DNA of 64,000 bases from Treponema_C sp050937815 (GCF_050937815.1 NZ_JACDIJ010000004.1:124001-188000), one strand, 5' to 3'; numbered from the stretch's first letter, positions 43,254 to 52,885 are shown. Numbers and translations are program-made. The notes: generated from the sequence alone by a model not told the origin.

Positions 43254-44636
43254 ATGGACAAAAAAGTACAAAGAGAAACACTGGCAAGCAGGTTGGGCTT
43301 TTTATTTTTATCGGCCGGCTGTGCAATCGGTTTGGGCAACGTATGGCGTTTTCCCTATATCACTGGCGTATACGGCGGCGGAGCCTTTGTACTGCTGTAT
43401 CTTATTTTTTTAATTATACTCGGTCTTCCCGTTATTATTATGGAATTTGCCGTAGGACGCGCATCTCGCCAAAATGTTGCGGGAGCTTTTTATAAACTTG
43501 AAAAACCCGGCACAAAATGGCATATCTTCGGCTACATCGCCATAGCGGGCAATTATTTATTGATGATGTTTTATACGACCGTTGCCGGTTGGATGCTTTA
43601 CTATTTTTTTGCAATGATAAAGGGTAATTTAAGCGGTCTTAGTCCTGAGCAAACGGGGGCCTTTTTCGGTGCAATGCTCGGAAAACCCGGTTTAATGATT
43701 ACCTGGATGCTTATCACCGTTGCCCTGGGCTTTATTATCTGTGCCGGCGGGTTGCGCAACGGAGTAGAGCGGGTTGCAAAAATCATGATGTCTTTTTTAT
43801 TTGTGATTATGCTTGTCCTTGCGGTGCGTTCGGTAACCCTTCCCGGAGCTTCAAAGGGGATTGCTTTTTACCTTAAACCCGATTTTAACCGCATGGTGGA
43901 AAACGGCGTTTGGAGCGCCGTGTACGCCGCTATGGGCCAGGCTTTTTTTACCCTCAGCCTCGGTATCGGTGCAATGACTATTTTCGGAAGCTATATCGAA
44001 AAGGAGCGCAGTTTAACCGGAGAATCTTTAAGCATACTCGGCCTTGATACCCTTGCGGCCTTTATGGCCGGTCTTATCATTTTCCCCGCAAGTGCCGCCT
44101 TCGGTGTGGATGCCGGAGCCGGTCCCGGCCTTGTATTCGTTACCCTGCCGAATATCTTTAATGCGCTTCCCGCGGGAAGATTTTGGGGCAGTTTGTTTTT
44201 CCTCTTTATGAGCTTTGCCGCCATGACCACCGTTGTTGCCGTGTTTGAAAACATCGTTTCTTATGCAATCGATATACTGCATTGGAGCCGTACAAAGGCC
44301 GTTATTATAAACGCCCTTATTATTGCGGTGCTTTCAATTCCCTGTGCATTGGGCTTTAACGTTCTTTCGTGGATTCAGCCCCTCGGACCGGGAAGCGGTA
44401 TTTTGGATTTGGAAGACTTTATCGTCAGCAATAATTTGCTTCCCTTGGGGTCAATGGTCTTTTTGATTTTTTGCTGCAGCAAAAGAGGCTGGGGCTGGGA
44501 TAATTTTATCGCCGAAGCCGACGCCGGAGAAGGCATACGCTTTCCGCGAAAATTGCGCTTTTATATTACGTGGATTTTGCCGGCAATCGTATTTGCAATC
44601 TTTATTCTCGGGTATATAGAAAAATTCGGAAAATAG
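43254..44636 (+). CDS. Sodium-dependent transporter, SNF/NSS family
   Basis: The protein has 460 residues; ATG 43254 with AAAAGGAG. It has 11-12 membrane helices. The NSS signature is LGFLFLSAGCAIGLGNVWRFPYITG with the conserved GxGNVWRFPY Na+-site turn, followed by GGGAFVLLYLIFLIILGLPVIIMEFAVGR. Bacterial NSS proteins import amino acids with Na+. The substrate is not evident (LeuT-like amino acids are likely). It is followed 26 bp later by the MATE gene. Confidence 0.92.
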   Translation: MDKKVQRETLASRLGFLFLSAGCAIGLGNVWRFPYITGVYGGGAFVLLYLIFLIILGLPVIIMEFAVGRASRQNVAGAFYKLEKPGTKWHIFGYIAIAGNYLLMMFYTTVAGWMLYYFFAMIKGNLSGLSPEQTGAFFGAMLGKPGLMITWMLITVALGFIICAGGLRNGVERVAKIMMSFLFVIMLVLAVRSVTLPGASKGIAFYLKPDFNRMVENGVWSAVYAAMGQAFFTLSLGIGAMTIFGSYIEKERSLTGESLSILGLDTLAAFMAGLIIFPASAAFGVDAGAGPGLVFVTLPNIFNALPAGRFWGSLFFLFMSFAAMTTVVAVFENIVSYAIDILHWSRTKAVIINALIIAVLSIPCALGFNVLSWIQPLGPGSGILDLEDFIVSNNLLPLGSMVFLIFCCSKRGWGWDNFIAEADAGEGIRFPRKLRFYITWILPAIVFAIFILGYIEKFGK

Positions 44637-44662
44637 TCTGCGCGAAAGTGTAAGGAGAGGTA

Positions 44663-46015
44663 ATGCAGGCGGCGGTACAAAAAAATATCGATTTTACCGA
44701 AGGGGCGCTTCGAAAAAAACTGGTGATTTTTGTACTGCCCATACTTGCCGGTACCGTTTTGCAGCAGCTTTACGTTACCGCCGATGCCGTCATTATAGGA
44801 AAATATACGGGAAAAATCGGTTTGGCCGCTATAGATTCCGTATATGCCCTGTTACGGCTTCCCGTATTGTTTTTTGCCGGCATTTCCGCCGGCGCTTCCA
44901 TTCTGGTTTCCTATTCCTACGGAGCAAAAGACTTTAAAAAACTCGATAATGCCGTTCATACGGCGGTTTTGTTTGCCCTTGCAGGGGGAACCGTTTTATC
45001 GGCGGCGGGTATTCTCTGCGCTCCTTATATTTTACATCTTATTGCGGTTCCTTCCGAAATTTACGATTACGCTTTGTCATACGTACACATATATTTTGCG
45101 GGTTTTGTGTTTATGATGTTGTACAACATTGCTGCAGGAATACTTCGTGCATTGGGCGATTCAAAAACACCCCTGTATATTTTAATAATATCCTGCTTTG
45201 CGAATGTCGCTTTGGATATACTCTTTATAGGGTATTTTAAATGGAGCACCGCGGGAGCCGCCCTTGCAACTTCAATAGCCCAATGTATAAGCGCGGTTTT
45301 TGCCCTTGCCGCATTGATATGCTCGAAAACCGAGGGCAGACTGTATCCGAAAAAACTGCGTTTTCACGCCGAAGCGTTCAAGCGTATTCTTATAACCGGC
45401 GTTCCGATAGGGATTCAATCTGCATTTTATCCTATAGCAAACATACTTATTCAATCGGGCATAAACGCTTCGGGCACCGACAATATAGCGGCATGGGCAC
45501 TGTGCGGAAAGCTTGATTTTTTAATATGGTTTTCAGTCGGAGCGGTTGCCGACGGGGTTTCCGTGTGTGCGGCCCAAAATTACGGTGCGGGAAAAATCGG
45601 CCGGGTTAAAACGGGTACCCTGTTCGGTGTTGCGGTCGGCACCCTTACCGTGCTGATTATCAGCACCCTGTTGTATTTGTACAGCGGTACTTTTGCAAAG
45701 CTGTTTATAAGTGCAAACGACTATGATGTGATTGCCGTTACCGTGCGCATAATGCATTTTATAGCTCCCTTTTACGTTTTTTACGTATTCGGCGATTTAT
45801 TTTCCGCTTCAATAAGAGGCTCGGGAAAAACCTTTGCCGCAATGCTTGTATCTCTGCTTACAATATGCGGTTCGCGGGTTGTATGGATGTTGTATATAAC
45901 CGCCACCGGGGCTGATTTTATGAGGATTATAGTATGTTATCCTCTTTCGTGGTTTTTGCACTCTCTTGCCTTTACGGTTTACTACTTTTTATACGTTAGA
46001 GAAAAATCTAAATAG
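44663..46015 (+). CDS. MATE-family multidrug/cation exporter with replaced C-terminus
   Basis: The protein has 450 residues with about 12 helices in two MatE halves (LVIFVLPILAGTVLQQLYVTADAVIIGKYTGKIG; RILITGVPIGIQSAFYPIANILIQSGIN). It exports cations or toxic compounds by Na+ or H+ antiport. AAGGAGAG precedes the ATG. The last 37 bp before the final six codons recur perfectly at 53011-53047, past the rbs islet. There the reading frame continues to a different end (YTRKD, stop). The present end (YVREKSK) therefore appears to have been brought in by the inserted islet. Confidence 0.93.
   Translation: MQAAVQKNIDFTEGALRKKLVIFVLPILAGTVLQQLYVTADAVIIGKYTGKIGLAAIDSVYALLRLPVLFFAGISAGASILVSYSYGAKDFKKLDNAVHTAVLFALAGGTVLSAAGILCAPYILHLIAVPSEIYDYALSYVHIYFAGFVFMMLYNIAAGILRALGDSKTPLYILIISCFANVALDILFIGYFKWSTAGAALATSIAQCISAVFALAALICSKTEGRLYPKKLRFHAEAFKRILITGVPIGIQSAFYPIANILIQSGINASGTDNIAAWALCGKLDFLIWFSVGAVADGVSVCAAQNYGAGKIGRVKTGTLFGVAVGTLTVLIISTLLYLYSGTFAKLFISANDYDVIAVTVRIMHFIAPFYVFYVFGDLFSASIRGSGKTFAAMLVSLLTICGSRVVWMLYITATGADFMRIIVCYPLSWFLHSLAFTVYYFLYVREKSK
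45957..45993 (+). repeat. 37-bp direct repeat, copy 1 (inside the MATE gene 3' end)
   Basis: The segment starts TGCACTCTCTTGCC and ends ACTACTTTTTATA. It is identical over 37 bases to 53011-53047, in the same orientation and 7,054 bp apart. It lies at the left edge of the A+T-rich rbs islet. Confidence 0.97.
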
Positions 46016-46025
46016 AGCATCGAGC

Positions 46026-46061
46026 GCATCGGATGCTTATTACACTAAAGACATCCGATGC
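46026..46061. terminator. Hairpin between convergent MATE and rbsB genes
   Basis: GCATCGGATG and CATCCGATGC form a perfect 10-bp stem around a 16-nt loop. There is no good T-run on either side, so it may be a weak bidirectional terminator or an islet-end structure. Confidence 0.5.
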
Positions 46062-46073
46062 TGGTTGATATAA

Positions 46074-46985
46074 TTATAGATTACTTTTTTTTAGTAATTT
46101 TAAAGGAATGTTGACTCTGGCCTCCACTTTTTCACCTTTTAAATACTTTAAAGCAGAATCAATCGCTGTTTCCATTTGAAGAGCCGGTTGCTGTTGAACA
46201 TCTGCTGCAATTTCACCATTCTTTATAGCTATTATAGCTTCATTGATGGCATCAATCCCATACACTTTGATTTTTCCTTTTAAACCGGCCGCATCAATTG
46301 TTCGAACCGCGCCAAGCGCCATTTCATCATTGTGGGCATATATTGCAACAATATCAGGATGGGCCTGTAGAATATCTTCTGTAACATTCGCGCCTTCATC
46401 TCGATTGTAATGTGCAGTTAACGATACAACAACTTTTATCCTTGTACCTTTTATCGTATCAATAAAACCCGCCTCACGATCATTAGTAGAAGAAGCACCA
46501 GGGATTCCCTCAAGAATTGCAACTTTGCCAGTGCCATTCAAATCTTCAATCATCTGTCGTGCAATTAATTTTCCTGCCTCTTTATTATCAATATCCAAAT
46601 GCTGGACAACTTTACCGAGATTAGATGCTCTGGTTATTGTGATTACAGGAATACCCGCACTATTGGCTTGTAGTACAGCCGTTCCAATAGCGTTAGAATC
46701 ACAAGGATTAAGAATAATTAAATCAACCTTTCGATTAATTAAATCCTCCACTTGATTCACTTGGATTTCTGATGAATCTTGTGCATCTAGTGTAATTAAT
46801 GTAAATCCCTCTTTTTTAGCTTTTGCAATCCCCGCATCTTGCATCGTCATGAAGAAATCGTTAGCTAAAGTAGAAACAGCAAATCCAATTGTAATACCTC
46901 CTTTTTTGCTGTCTTTGTTTCCAGAAGCAAATGTTACATTCATTATAAGTGTAACAACCAACACAAAACATGCTACTCTTTTCAT
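46074..46985 (-). CDS. rbsB: Ribose-type ABC transporter substrate-binding protein
   Basis: The protein has 303 residues. The signal peptide is MKRVACFVLVVTLIMNVTFAS. The RbsB-like type I periplasmic-binding fold shows GFAVSTLANDFFMTMQDAGIAKAKKEG, VEDLINRKVDLIILNPCD, EGIPGASSTNDREAGF, IYAHNDEMALGA and DVQQQPALQM. It binds ribose or a related pentose and delivers it to RbsC/RbsA. It is last in the minus-strand rbs operon. Codon use and base content are visibly more A/T-rich than in the genes outside the islet. Confidence 0.92.
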   Translation of the reverse strand: MKRVACFVLVVTLIMNVTFASGNKDSKKGGITIGFAVSTLANDFFMTMQDAGIAKAKKEGFTLITLDAQDSSEIQVNQVEDLINRKVDLIILNPCDSNAIGTAVLQANSAGIPVITITRASNLGKVVQHLDIDNKEAGKLIARQMIEDLNGTGKVAILEGIPGASSTNDREAGFIDTIKGTRIKVVVSLTAHYNRDEGANVTEDILQAHPDIVAIYAHNDEMALGAVRTIDAAGLKGKIKVYGIDAINEAIIAIKNGEIAADVQQQPALQMETAIDSALKYLKGEKVEARVNIPLKLLKKSNL

Positions 46986-47021
46986 AATATACCTCCTAAC
47001 GAGTGGTTTTCCCGCTTTATG

Positions 47022-47969
47022 CTAATTGTGCTTTCGTCTTCGAACAAAAACTGCCGCGATGATAATAGAGCCTTTTACTATCTGCTGATAAAACGCACTT
47101 AGACCAAGTTGATTCATACCATTATTTATAACCCCAATAATTAATGCACCTAAAATAGTACCTGTTATCGTTCCTTTTCCTCCAGATAAGGATGCTCCTC
47201 CAAGAATTACCGCTGAAAGTACATCCATCTCCATTCCTTCTGCTGCAATTGCCTGAGCAGATAATAATCTACTTGTTGTAATAATTCCCCCAATACCGGA
47301 CATAAGTCCAGAAACTAAGAATGCCGCTGTTTTATACGTTTTAATGGGTATAGCGGATAAATTTGCTGCTTCAAGATTTGCACCGATAGCTTTCATATAA
47401 ACACCATGTCTTGTTTTTTGAAGCACTAAATATGCAAAAAATAACAAAACAACACACAATAGTGTCGAAACAGGTATTATTCCTATATAACCAGCTCCTA
47501 AAACTGCAAAATTGCGGGGCAATCCTGCAATTGCACGTCCATTAGTCCAAACTAAAGCAATCCCTCTAATAATCATCATCATTGCTAAAGTAACAATAAA
47601 AGAAGGTATATAAAAATGAACAACAAAAATAGCATTAATAACACCGAGAACAGAACCTATAACTAAAGGAATAACGATCGCCAAAACAATAGATCCGGTT
47701 GAACGCAAAATAATGGCACATCCAACTCCAGAGAGAGCAACAATCGCACCAACGGATAAATCTATTTCACTACATAAAATAACACAGAGCATCCCTATAG
47801 AAATAATTAATACAATGGAAACCTGTCGACTAATATTTAAAAGATTTGCCGTAGTAAAAAAACTAGGCGATGTAAACGAAAATATAAGTCCCAATACTAT
47901 GAGAACTAGAAGCAACCCAATTTCACTAGAAAAAATTTTTTTTATGTCTATCTTTTTATATTGCCCCAT
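47022..47969 (-). CDS. rbsC: Ribose-type ABC transporter permease
   Basis: The protein has 315 residues from ATG 47969. It has about 8-10 membrane helices in the BPD_transp_2 pattern (SEIDLSVGAIVALSGVGCAIIL; GVYMKAIGANLEAANLSAIPI; AVILGGASLSGGKGTITGTILGALIIGVINNGMNQLGL). It forms the membrane channel for the sugar. The gap to the ATPase gene is 4 bp. It belongs to the A+T-rich islet. Confidence 0.93.
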   Translation of the reverse strand: MGQYKKIDIKKIFSSEIGLLLVLIVLGLIFSFTSPSFFTTANLLNISRQVSIVLIISIGMLCVILCSEIDLSVGAIVALSGVGCAIILRSTGSIVLAIVIPLVIGSVLGVINAIFVVHFYIPSFIVTLAMMMIIRGIALVWTNGRAIAGLPRNFAVLGAGYIGIIPVSTLLCVVLLFFAYLVLQKTRHGVYMKAIGANLEAANLSAIPIKTYKTAAFLVSGLMSGIGGIITTSRLLSAQAIAAEGMEMDVLSAVILGGASLSGGKGTITGTILGALIIGVINNGMNQLGLSAFYQQIVKGSIIIAAVFVRRRKHN

Positions 47970-47973
47970 CTTT

Positions 47974-49467
47974 CTATTCTCCTCCCAATGATAATGATAG
48001 AATTTTTTCACCGGCTATATTGGTATTAAAAAAATCACCAACAATTTCTCCCTGGCGAATAACCAAAATACGATCACAAAGATTTATGAGTTCTTGATAT
48101 TCAGAAGAAAAAACCAAGAGACCTTTGCCTGCATTTGCAAAACTGTATATTTGGTTGTATATTTCATTTTTCGCACCGACATCAATTCCTCGTGTCGGCT
48201 CATCCATAATAATTAAATCAGGATCCATTGAAAGCCATTTTCCTATAACAACTTTTTGCTGATTCCCTCCTGATAAATTACCTACAATCATATCTGGTAT
48301 AAGAGGATGTATTTTTACAGCAGAACCTATTTCTCTTGCCACTTTAACAGCACGTTTACGATTAATTAGTCCGTATTTATTCTCTTCTGCTGCTATATTA
48401 ACTATCATCAAATTATCAATAATGGTATCTTTCAAAAACAGCCCTTGAGTTTTTCGGTCCTCAGGAATTAAGGCAATACCCTGTCTACGGGCGGCTAATG
48501 GAGAGCCGATTCTGATTTCTTTGTGGTGTAAAAAGACCTTTCCCTGTAAAATCTTTCCAATTCCAAAAATAGAATTGGCTAGCTCACTTTTCCCAGAACC
48601 AATGATGCCAGTCACACCAACTATTTCACCTTTGTGTACAGTTAAAGAAATAGGTTTTTGCATTAAATCTGTTTTAAAATTGTCCAACTTAATAACCTCT
48701 TCATCAATTAAGACTTGTTTATTTTTTGCTTTTTTTTGAACTGTATGACCTATCATTGCTTTGATAAGAGTTTCACTTGTAATATCTTTAACCTGATAAG
48801 TATTTATCACTTGCCCATCTCTAAGAACTGTTGCTCTATCACAGATTCTGAAAATTTCATCAAGGTAATGTGATATATAAATCATACTGACATTTTTTTC
48901 TGTAAGTGTATGCATAATTTTAAACAATGCATTTATTTCTTTTTGTGACATTCCAGTTGTTGGTTCATCTAATAGTAGAATACGTGCATTTAATGCTAAT
49001 GCCTTTATAATTTCAATAATACGTTTTTCGCCAGGGCGTAAATCGGAAATTAGTTTATGAACATCAATAGCAATATCAAATTGACGAAGAAAACTTTCGC
49101 TCTTCTCATACATACTTTTGTAATCATATAATCCAAATCTTTTTTGGGGTTCATGTCCTAAAAAAATATTCTCTCCTACAGTCAGTGAATCAATCAAACT
49201 AAGTTCTTGATAAATTACTCCTATACCTTTTCTTCGAGCTCCTATCGGACTTTCAATTATAACCTCTTCGTTATCAAGTAATATCTTTCCATTATCCGCC
49301 TGGATAACTCCGGTAAGAATCTTCACTAAGGTTGATTTTCCTGCACCATTCTCTCCAAGCAATGCATGAATTTCACCTTTTCGTAAAGTAAAGTTCACGG
49401 AATTGACAGCATGTATACCACCAAAGGTTTTATCGATTTCCTTTAATTGCAATATAATCTCATCCAT
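47974..49467 (-). CDS. rbsA: Ribose-type ABC transporter ATPase (double cassette)
   Basis: The protein has 497 residues, two fused ABC cassettes as in RbsA/MglA. The first has Walker A GENGAGKSTL, signature-region LRPGEKRIIEI and Walker B ILLLDEPTTG. The second has a degenerate Walker A GIIGSGKSEL, signature LSGGNQQKVVIGKWL and Walker B LIIMDEPTRGIDVGAK. This asymmetry is normal for the family. It energises ribose-type import and is fourth of six structural genes in the islet operon. Confidence 0.94.
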   Translation of the reverse strand: MDEIILQLKEIDKTFGGIHAVNSVNFTLRKGEIHALLGENGAGKSTLVKILTGVIQADNGKILLDNEEVIIESPIGARRKGIGVIYQELSLIDSLTVGENIFLGHEPQKRFGLYDYKSMYEKSESFLRQFDIAIDVHKLISDLRPGEKRIIEIIKALALNARILLLDEPTTGMSQKEINALFKIMHTLTEKNVSMIYISHYLDEIFRICDRATVLRDGQVINTYQVKDITSETLIKAMIGHTVQKKAKNKQVLIDEEVIKLDNFKTDLMQKPISLTVHKGEIVGVTGIIGSGKSELANSIFGIGKILQGKVFLHHKEIRIGSPLAARRQGIALIPEDRKTQGLFLKDTIIDNLMIVNIAAEENKYGLINRKRAVKVAREIGSAVKIHPLIPDMIVGNLSGGNQQKVVIGKWLSMDPDLIIMDEPTRGIDVGAKNEIYNQIYSFANAGKGLLVFSSEYQELINLCDRILVIRQGEIVGDFFNTNIAGEKILSLSLGGE

Positions 49468-49493
49468 AAAAAACAGTCCCCAGTTTATATAGA

Positions 49494-50414
49494 TTAAGCT
49501 AATAAAACATTAATTTCTTCCTTTGTAGGAATTGACGTTTGTGCACCCTTTTTTGTAACGCTCAACGATGCTGCAGCTATTGCATACTCTAAACACTCCA
49601 AAAATGTTTTTTCTTGTGCAAGAGATACCGTAAAAGCTCCTAAAAAAATATCTCCAGCAGCAGTAGTATCTATTGCTGTCACAGGATAGGGACGTAATGT
49701 TATCAAAGTTCCATCATTATAGGTATATAGGCCTCTAGACCCTACTGTTAATATTGGATGTTTGAATCCTTTTTTTATTAAACTGTCTAATGATTTCCGT
49801 GCACTTTCTTCATCTTTAACTTGTATTCCTGCCAATAATTCAGCTTCAATCTCATTCGGCTTTATATAATCAATCATACTTGCTATCCTATCGGGAATAC
49901 CAGTAATTGGCATAGGAGAAGGATCAAGCACCACTGTCATATCATGCCTATGAGCTATACGTATAGCTTCGTAAGCAACATCCGGATTAATTTCCAAGGT
50001 TATTTCCAGAATATCGTACTCAGAAAATAAATCCTCATACTGACAAATGTCATCAATGGAAAGATATGCATTACCGCCTGGTGTAAACATAATACTGTTT
50101 TGTGCGTTTGCATCAACCATAATCATAGCTATACCACTGGTCAAACCTGCATTTACTATAATCGGTGAAATATCAACACCAGAATCTTTAAGATTTTCTT
50201 TTAGTTGATTAGAAAAACTATCATTTCCCATTTTTGTAAAAAATGCGACATTTCCACCTAATTTTCCAATTGTTGCTGCTTGATTTCCACCTTTACCACC
50301 AGGAAAAGTGCTAAAATTATCTGTAACGACAGTTTCGCCCGGCTTAGGTATACAAGAGGCATACATAGTTAAATCAATATTAATAGCACCCATACATAAA
50401 ATCTTTTTACTCAT
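49494..50414 (-). CDS. rbsK: Ribokinase (PfkB family)
   Basis: The protein has 306 residues. It phosphorylates ribose to ribose-5-phosphate. The PfkB signature 1 region is NFSTFPGGKGGNQAATIGKLGG; signature 2 with the catalytic Asp is AIDTTAAGDIFLGAFT (in RbsK normally DTTGAGDxF; here the first Gly is Ala). VDANAQNSIMFTPGGNAYLS contributes the sugar-binding lid. It overlaps the BtpA-like gene by 4 bp. Confidence 0.93.
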   Translation of the reverse strand: MSKKILCMGAINIDLTMYASCIPKPGETVVTDNFSTFPGGKGGNQAATIGKLGGNVAFFTKMGNDSFSNQLKENLKDSGVDISPIIVNAGLTSGIAMIMVDANAQNSIMFTPGGNAYLSIDDICQYEDLFSEYDILEITLEINPDVAYEAIRIAHRHDMTVVLDPSPMPITGIPDRIASMIDYIKPNEIEAELLAGIQVKDEESARKSLDSLIKKGFKHPILTVGSRGLYTYNDGTLITLRPYPVTAIDTTAAGDIFLGAFTVSLAQEKTFLECLEYAIAAASLSVTKKGAQTSIPTKEEINVLLA

Positions 50415-51238
50415 CTTATTTCCTTTCTCAATCCGCGTATAACGTTCATAAAATCAAAAACCCTTTGATAAGATACGGAGTTCTTCCAATCATTGCCTTC
50501 TTTAAACCAAGATCCAATAATAGCTCCGTCCGCCACACTTAATAAGTCTTTTACGTTTTTAATAGTAACCCCGCTTCCAAGTAAAACAGGAATACTTACC
50601 GCAGTCTTTACTTCTTGTATTTTTTCAACAGAAGGTGCCATTCCCGTTTTAAAACCTGTAACAATGACGCTATCCCCTCCCTCTTGTTCAATATCTTGTG
50701 CCTGTTCAGCAACAGAACGATCATTGATAATAAAGTGTGATCCTAATTTTACGTTTACATCACACAAAAATAAAATTTCTTTTGCATCTAAATATGACCG
50801 CATTCTAGAAACAGATGCACCTATCGAATCTATAAAACCGACTTGCGAAATAAAGGCTCCACAATACTCAAATATGCGAATCCACTTTGCACCACTTGCT
50901 ATCGCTACCACAAGAGCGGCCTCAGCTGCATTAAAATGACAATTCACTCCAACTGGTATAGAAACATTTTCTATAACATGAGAAGTTACTACTGCTAAAG
51001 CTGCAATAGTGGCAGGAGATAATGTTTCCGCTTTTTGATATGGAAAATCCCATATGTTTTCTACCTGAAGCCCATCAACACCGGCTGCCTCTAACTTCTT
51101 AGCTTCTTCTACTGCTACAGAAGTAATTTTTTTAATATCCATTGCATTCTTATCATATAAAGAAGAACCGGGTAGCGGATGAACATGAACCATACCTATT
51201 ATGGGTTTCCTAACCGTAAAGATATCATTAAATTTCAT
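50411..51238 (-). CDS. BtpA/SgcQ-family TIM-barrel protein
   Basis: The protein has 275 residues from ATG 51238 (GAGGAG site). The BtpA/SgcQ signature is KPIIGMVHVHPLPGSSLYD, followed by VDGLQVENIWDFPYQ, PVGVNCHFNAAEAALVVAIASGAKWIRI and PVLLGSGVTIKNVKDLL...ADGAIIGSWFKEGN, a TIM barrel with a phosphate-binding C-terminal loop. Members occur in sugar operons and in cyanobacterial photosystem I biogenesis; the reaction is not settled. Its place among rbsD, rbsK and rbsA suggests a role in handling a pentose phosphate or nucleoside-derived sugar. Confidence 0.88.
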   Translation of the reverse strand: MKFNDIFTVRKPIIGMVHVHPLPGSSLYDKNAMDIKKITSVAVEEAKKLEAAGVDGLQVENIWDFPYQKAETLSPATIAALAVVTSHVIENVSIPVGVNCHFNAAEAALVVAIASGAKWIRIFEYCGAFISQVGFIDSIGASVSRMRSYLDAKEILFLCDVNVKLGSHFIINDRSVAEQAQDIEQEGGDSVIVTGFKTGMAPSVEKIQEVKTAVSIPVLLGSGVTIKNVKDLLSVADGAIIGSWFKEGNDWKNSVSYQRVFDFMNVIRGLRKEIR

Positions 51239-51278
51239 TTCATTATCTCCTCGCAAATCTACTGGCATTCATTTACAA

Positions 51279-51722
51279 TTAGAAATCAACACCTGCTCGA
51301 AGGAAAATATAATCATAAGGGCTTCTTTCCCCCGTTCGAACAAAAACTTTGACTTCTTCTCCTTCAATTGCACCATTGAGCCACATATTTTTGATTTTGC
51401 TGTGCGGCAGAATCTGTTCTATAAGAGGCCTGTCTTTATTTTGATAGTTTTCGATAATAGCTTTGTATGCAGCATAGTGCTCAGGATTTATTTTTTTTGT
51501 TTCTTCTGCAACAATGTATCCTTCAACAACCAATTCTTCCATAACAACTTTTAGAACATCTGTAACTTTCGGTACCCCGTCAGTAATAGCAAGATCAACT
51601 GTTTTTGTCATCTCATGCCTTGGAAAAGGACAACCGATATCTCCAATTAAGATCAAATCACCATGTCCCATTTTTGCTACCAGTTTGGACAATTCACTGT
51701 TTAAGATTCCTCGTCGTTTCAT
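51279..51722 (-). CDS. rbsD: D-ribose pyranase
   Basis: The protein has 147 residues. It catalyses interconversion of beta-pyranose and beta-furanose ribose, the form used by ribokinase. Family motifs: MKRRGILNSELSKLVAKMGHGDLILIGDIGCPFP with the catalytic His20 in MGHGD, VDLAITDGVP, and the C-terminal EVKVFVRTGERSPYDYIFLRAGV. It is the first structural gene of the islet operon, directly downstream of the palindromic operator. Confidence 0.95.
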   Translation of the reverse strand: MKRRGILNSELSKLVAKMGHGDLILIGDIGCPFPRHEMTKTVDLAITDGVPKVTDVLKVVMEELVVEGYIVAEETKKINPEHYAAYKAIIENYQNKDRPLIEQILPHSKIKNMWLNGAIEGEEVKVFVRTGERSPYDYIFLRAGVDF

Positions 51723-51796
51723 TTCTAACTCCTAAAACCCATATATTTAATTCCAAGTTTGTAACACAAACCTTTTTTATATGAAGTAGGGACAGG

Positions 51797-51832
51797 TATA
51801 ATCAATGGTTAAACGTTTAACCATTGATTATA
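51797..51832. promoter_or_regulatory. 36-bp perfect palindromic operator between rbsR and rbsD
   Basis: Left arm TATAATCAATGGTTAAAC (51797-51814) is followed without a spacer by its exact reverse complement (51815-51832). The core GTTAAACGTTTAAC is a LacI-family operator centred on CG. It lies 74 bp upstream of rbsD and 8 bp past the rbsR stop, so it can control rbsD-B and also form a cruciform or terminate rbsR. It is longer than a single LacI-type site needs. Confidence 0.88.
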
Positions 51833-51840
51833 ATAAAAGC

Positions 51841-52851
51841 TTATACTGAATTCCTTTCTACTAAACTTGCACTTAATATCCTGGAATGACAATCTGTTAT
51901 TTTCTTCTGCTTCGTAACATAATCAAGAACCATATTGGCCACCTCCTCTCCCATTTCATCTGACGGTGTTTTTACAGTCGTCAATGCCGGATTAAAAAAT
52001 TGCGACATAAAAATATTATCATATCCATGAATTCCAATATTTTCTCCAATCGCCAATCCCATTTCTTTTACAGCTTCCATTGCACCCCATGCACTTATAT
52101 CACTACAAACAAATACACCTAATTTTTTCATATTTTCTATACGTCTTAAAATATTTTGCATACATTTGAAGCCATCTTCAAATGTGAATTCTCCTCTCTC
52201 AATTATAACTTTATTAGAATCAAAACCTAAATCCATCAATTTATCAAGAAAACCTTCCAAACGCGTATTTGCATTAGGAACTGATTCTAATCCCGTTATG
52301 CAAGCAAATGACTTATATCCATGATTAAAAAAATTTTCAGCAACAAGCGAAGACCCCAAATAGTTATCAGAATAAACAAATACAATATTCTTTGTCTTAA
52401 TAGTTTCTGGCCTATCGACAACAAAAAAAGGGTAATCACGACTTTGCTCATACAAAGATTTATCTGTCATACGTGGTGCTATCAAAATTAATGTATCAAC
52501 ACCCCCACTTTGTATAAATGAAGAACAAATAGCAATTTCCCGTTCAATTTGATAATTTGAATTACATAGCACTAATTGAAAATTTTTTTTCTGAAGAATC
52601 TCATCAATTTTTTTTACAATATTACTAAAAAAAGGATTTGCTATATCAGGAACAATAACGCCAACTTTATTGGTGCGATTTGTTTTTAAACTTTGGGCAT
52701 TAACATTTGGTCTATAATGTAATTGAGCCATTGCATCAATTACGCGTTGTTTAACAGTCGGGCTTAATTCTTTTTTATTATGAATAACATAAGAAACAGT
52801 CGCTATTGACACTCCGGCATTTTTTGCAACATCTTTTATTGTTGCACGCAT
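51841..52851 (-). CDS. rbsR: LacI-family repressor of the rbs islet
   Basis: The protein has 336 residues; ATG 52851 with GGAGG 8 nt upstream. The helix-turn-helix is RATIKDVAKNAGVSIATVSYVIHN with hinge VIDAMAQLHYRPNVNAQSL. The effector domain begins NKVGVIVPDIANPFFSNIVKKIDEIL. It likely represses the ribose operon until ribose or ribose-5-phosphate is present. A related site upstream of its own start (52872-52885) suggests autoregulation. Confidence 0.92.
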   Translation of the reverse strand: MRATIKDVAKNAGVSIATVSYVIHNKKELSPTVKQRVIDAMAQLHYRPNVNAQSLKTNRTNKVGVIVPDIANPFFSNIVKKIDEILQKKNFQLVLCNSNYQIEREIAICSSFIQSGGVDTLILIAPRMTDKSLYEQSRDYPFFVVDRPETIKTKNIVFVYSDNYLGSSLVAENFFNHGYKSFACITGLESVPNANTRLEGFLDKLMDLGFDSNKVIIERGEFTFEDGFKCMQNILRRIENMKKLGVFVCSDISAWGAMEAVKEMGLAIGENIGIHGYDNIFMSQFFNPALTTVKTPSDEMGEEVANMVLDYVTKQKKITDCHSRILSASLVERNSV

Positions 52852-52871
52852 ATTGATGTCCTCCAAAAACG

Positions 52872-52885
52872 GTTAAACGTATAAC
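52872..52885. promoter_or_regulatory. Second LacI-type operator upstream of rbsR
   Basis: GTTAAACGTATAAC differs by one base from the core GTTAAACGTTTAAC of the large palindrome and lies about 20 bp before the rbsR start. Autoregulation, or looping between the two sites about 1.07 kb apart, is possible. Confidence 0.65.

Noticed and set aside
46074..52851. The rbs islet as a complete integrative or conjugative element
   Set aside because: No integrase, relaxase, replication or conjugation gene is present; only the operon, its regulator and the boundary repeat are seen.
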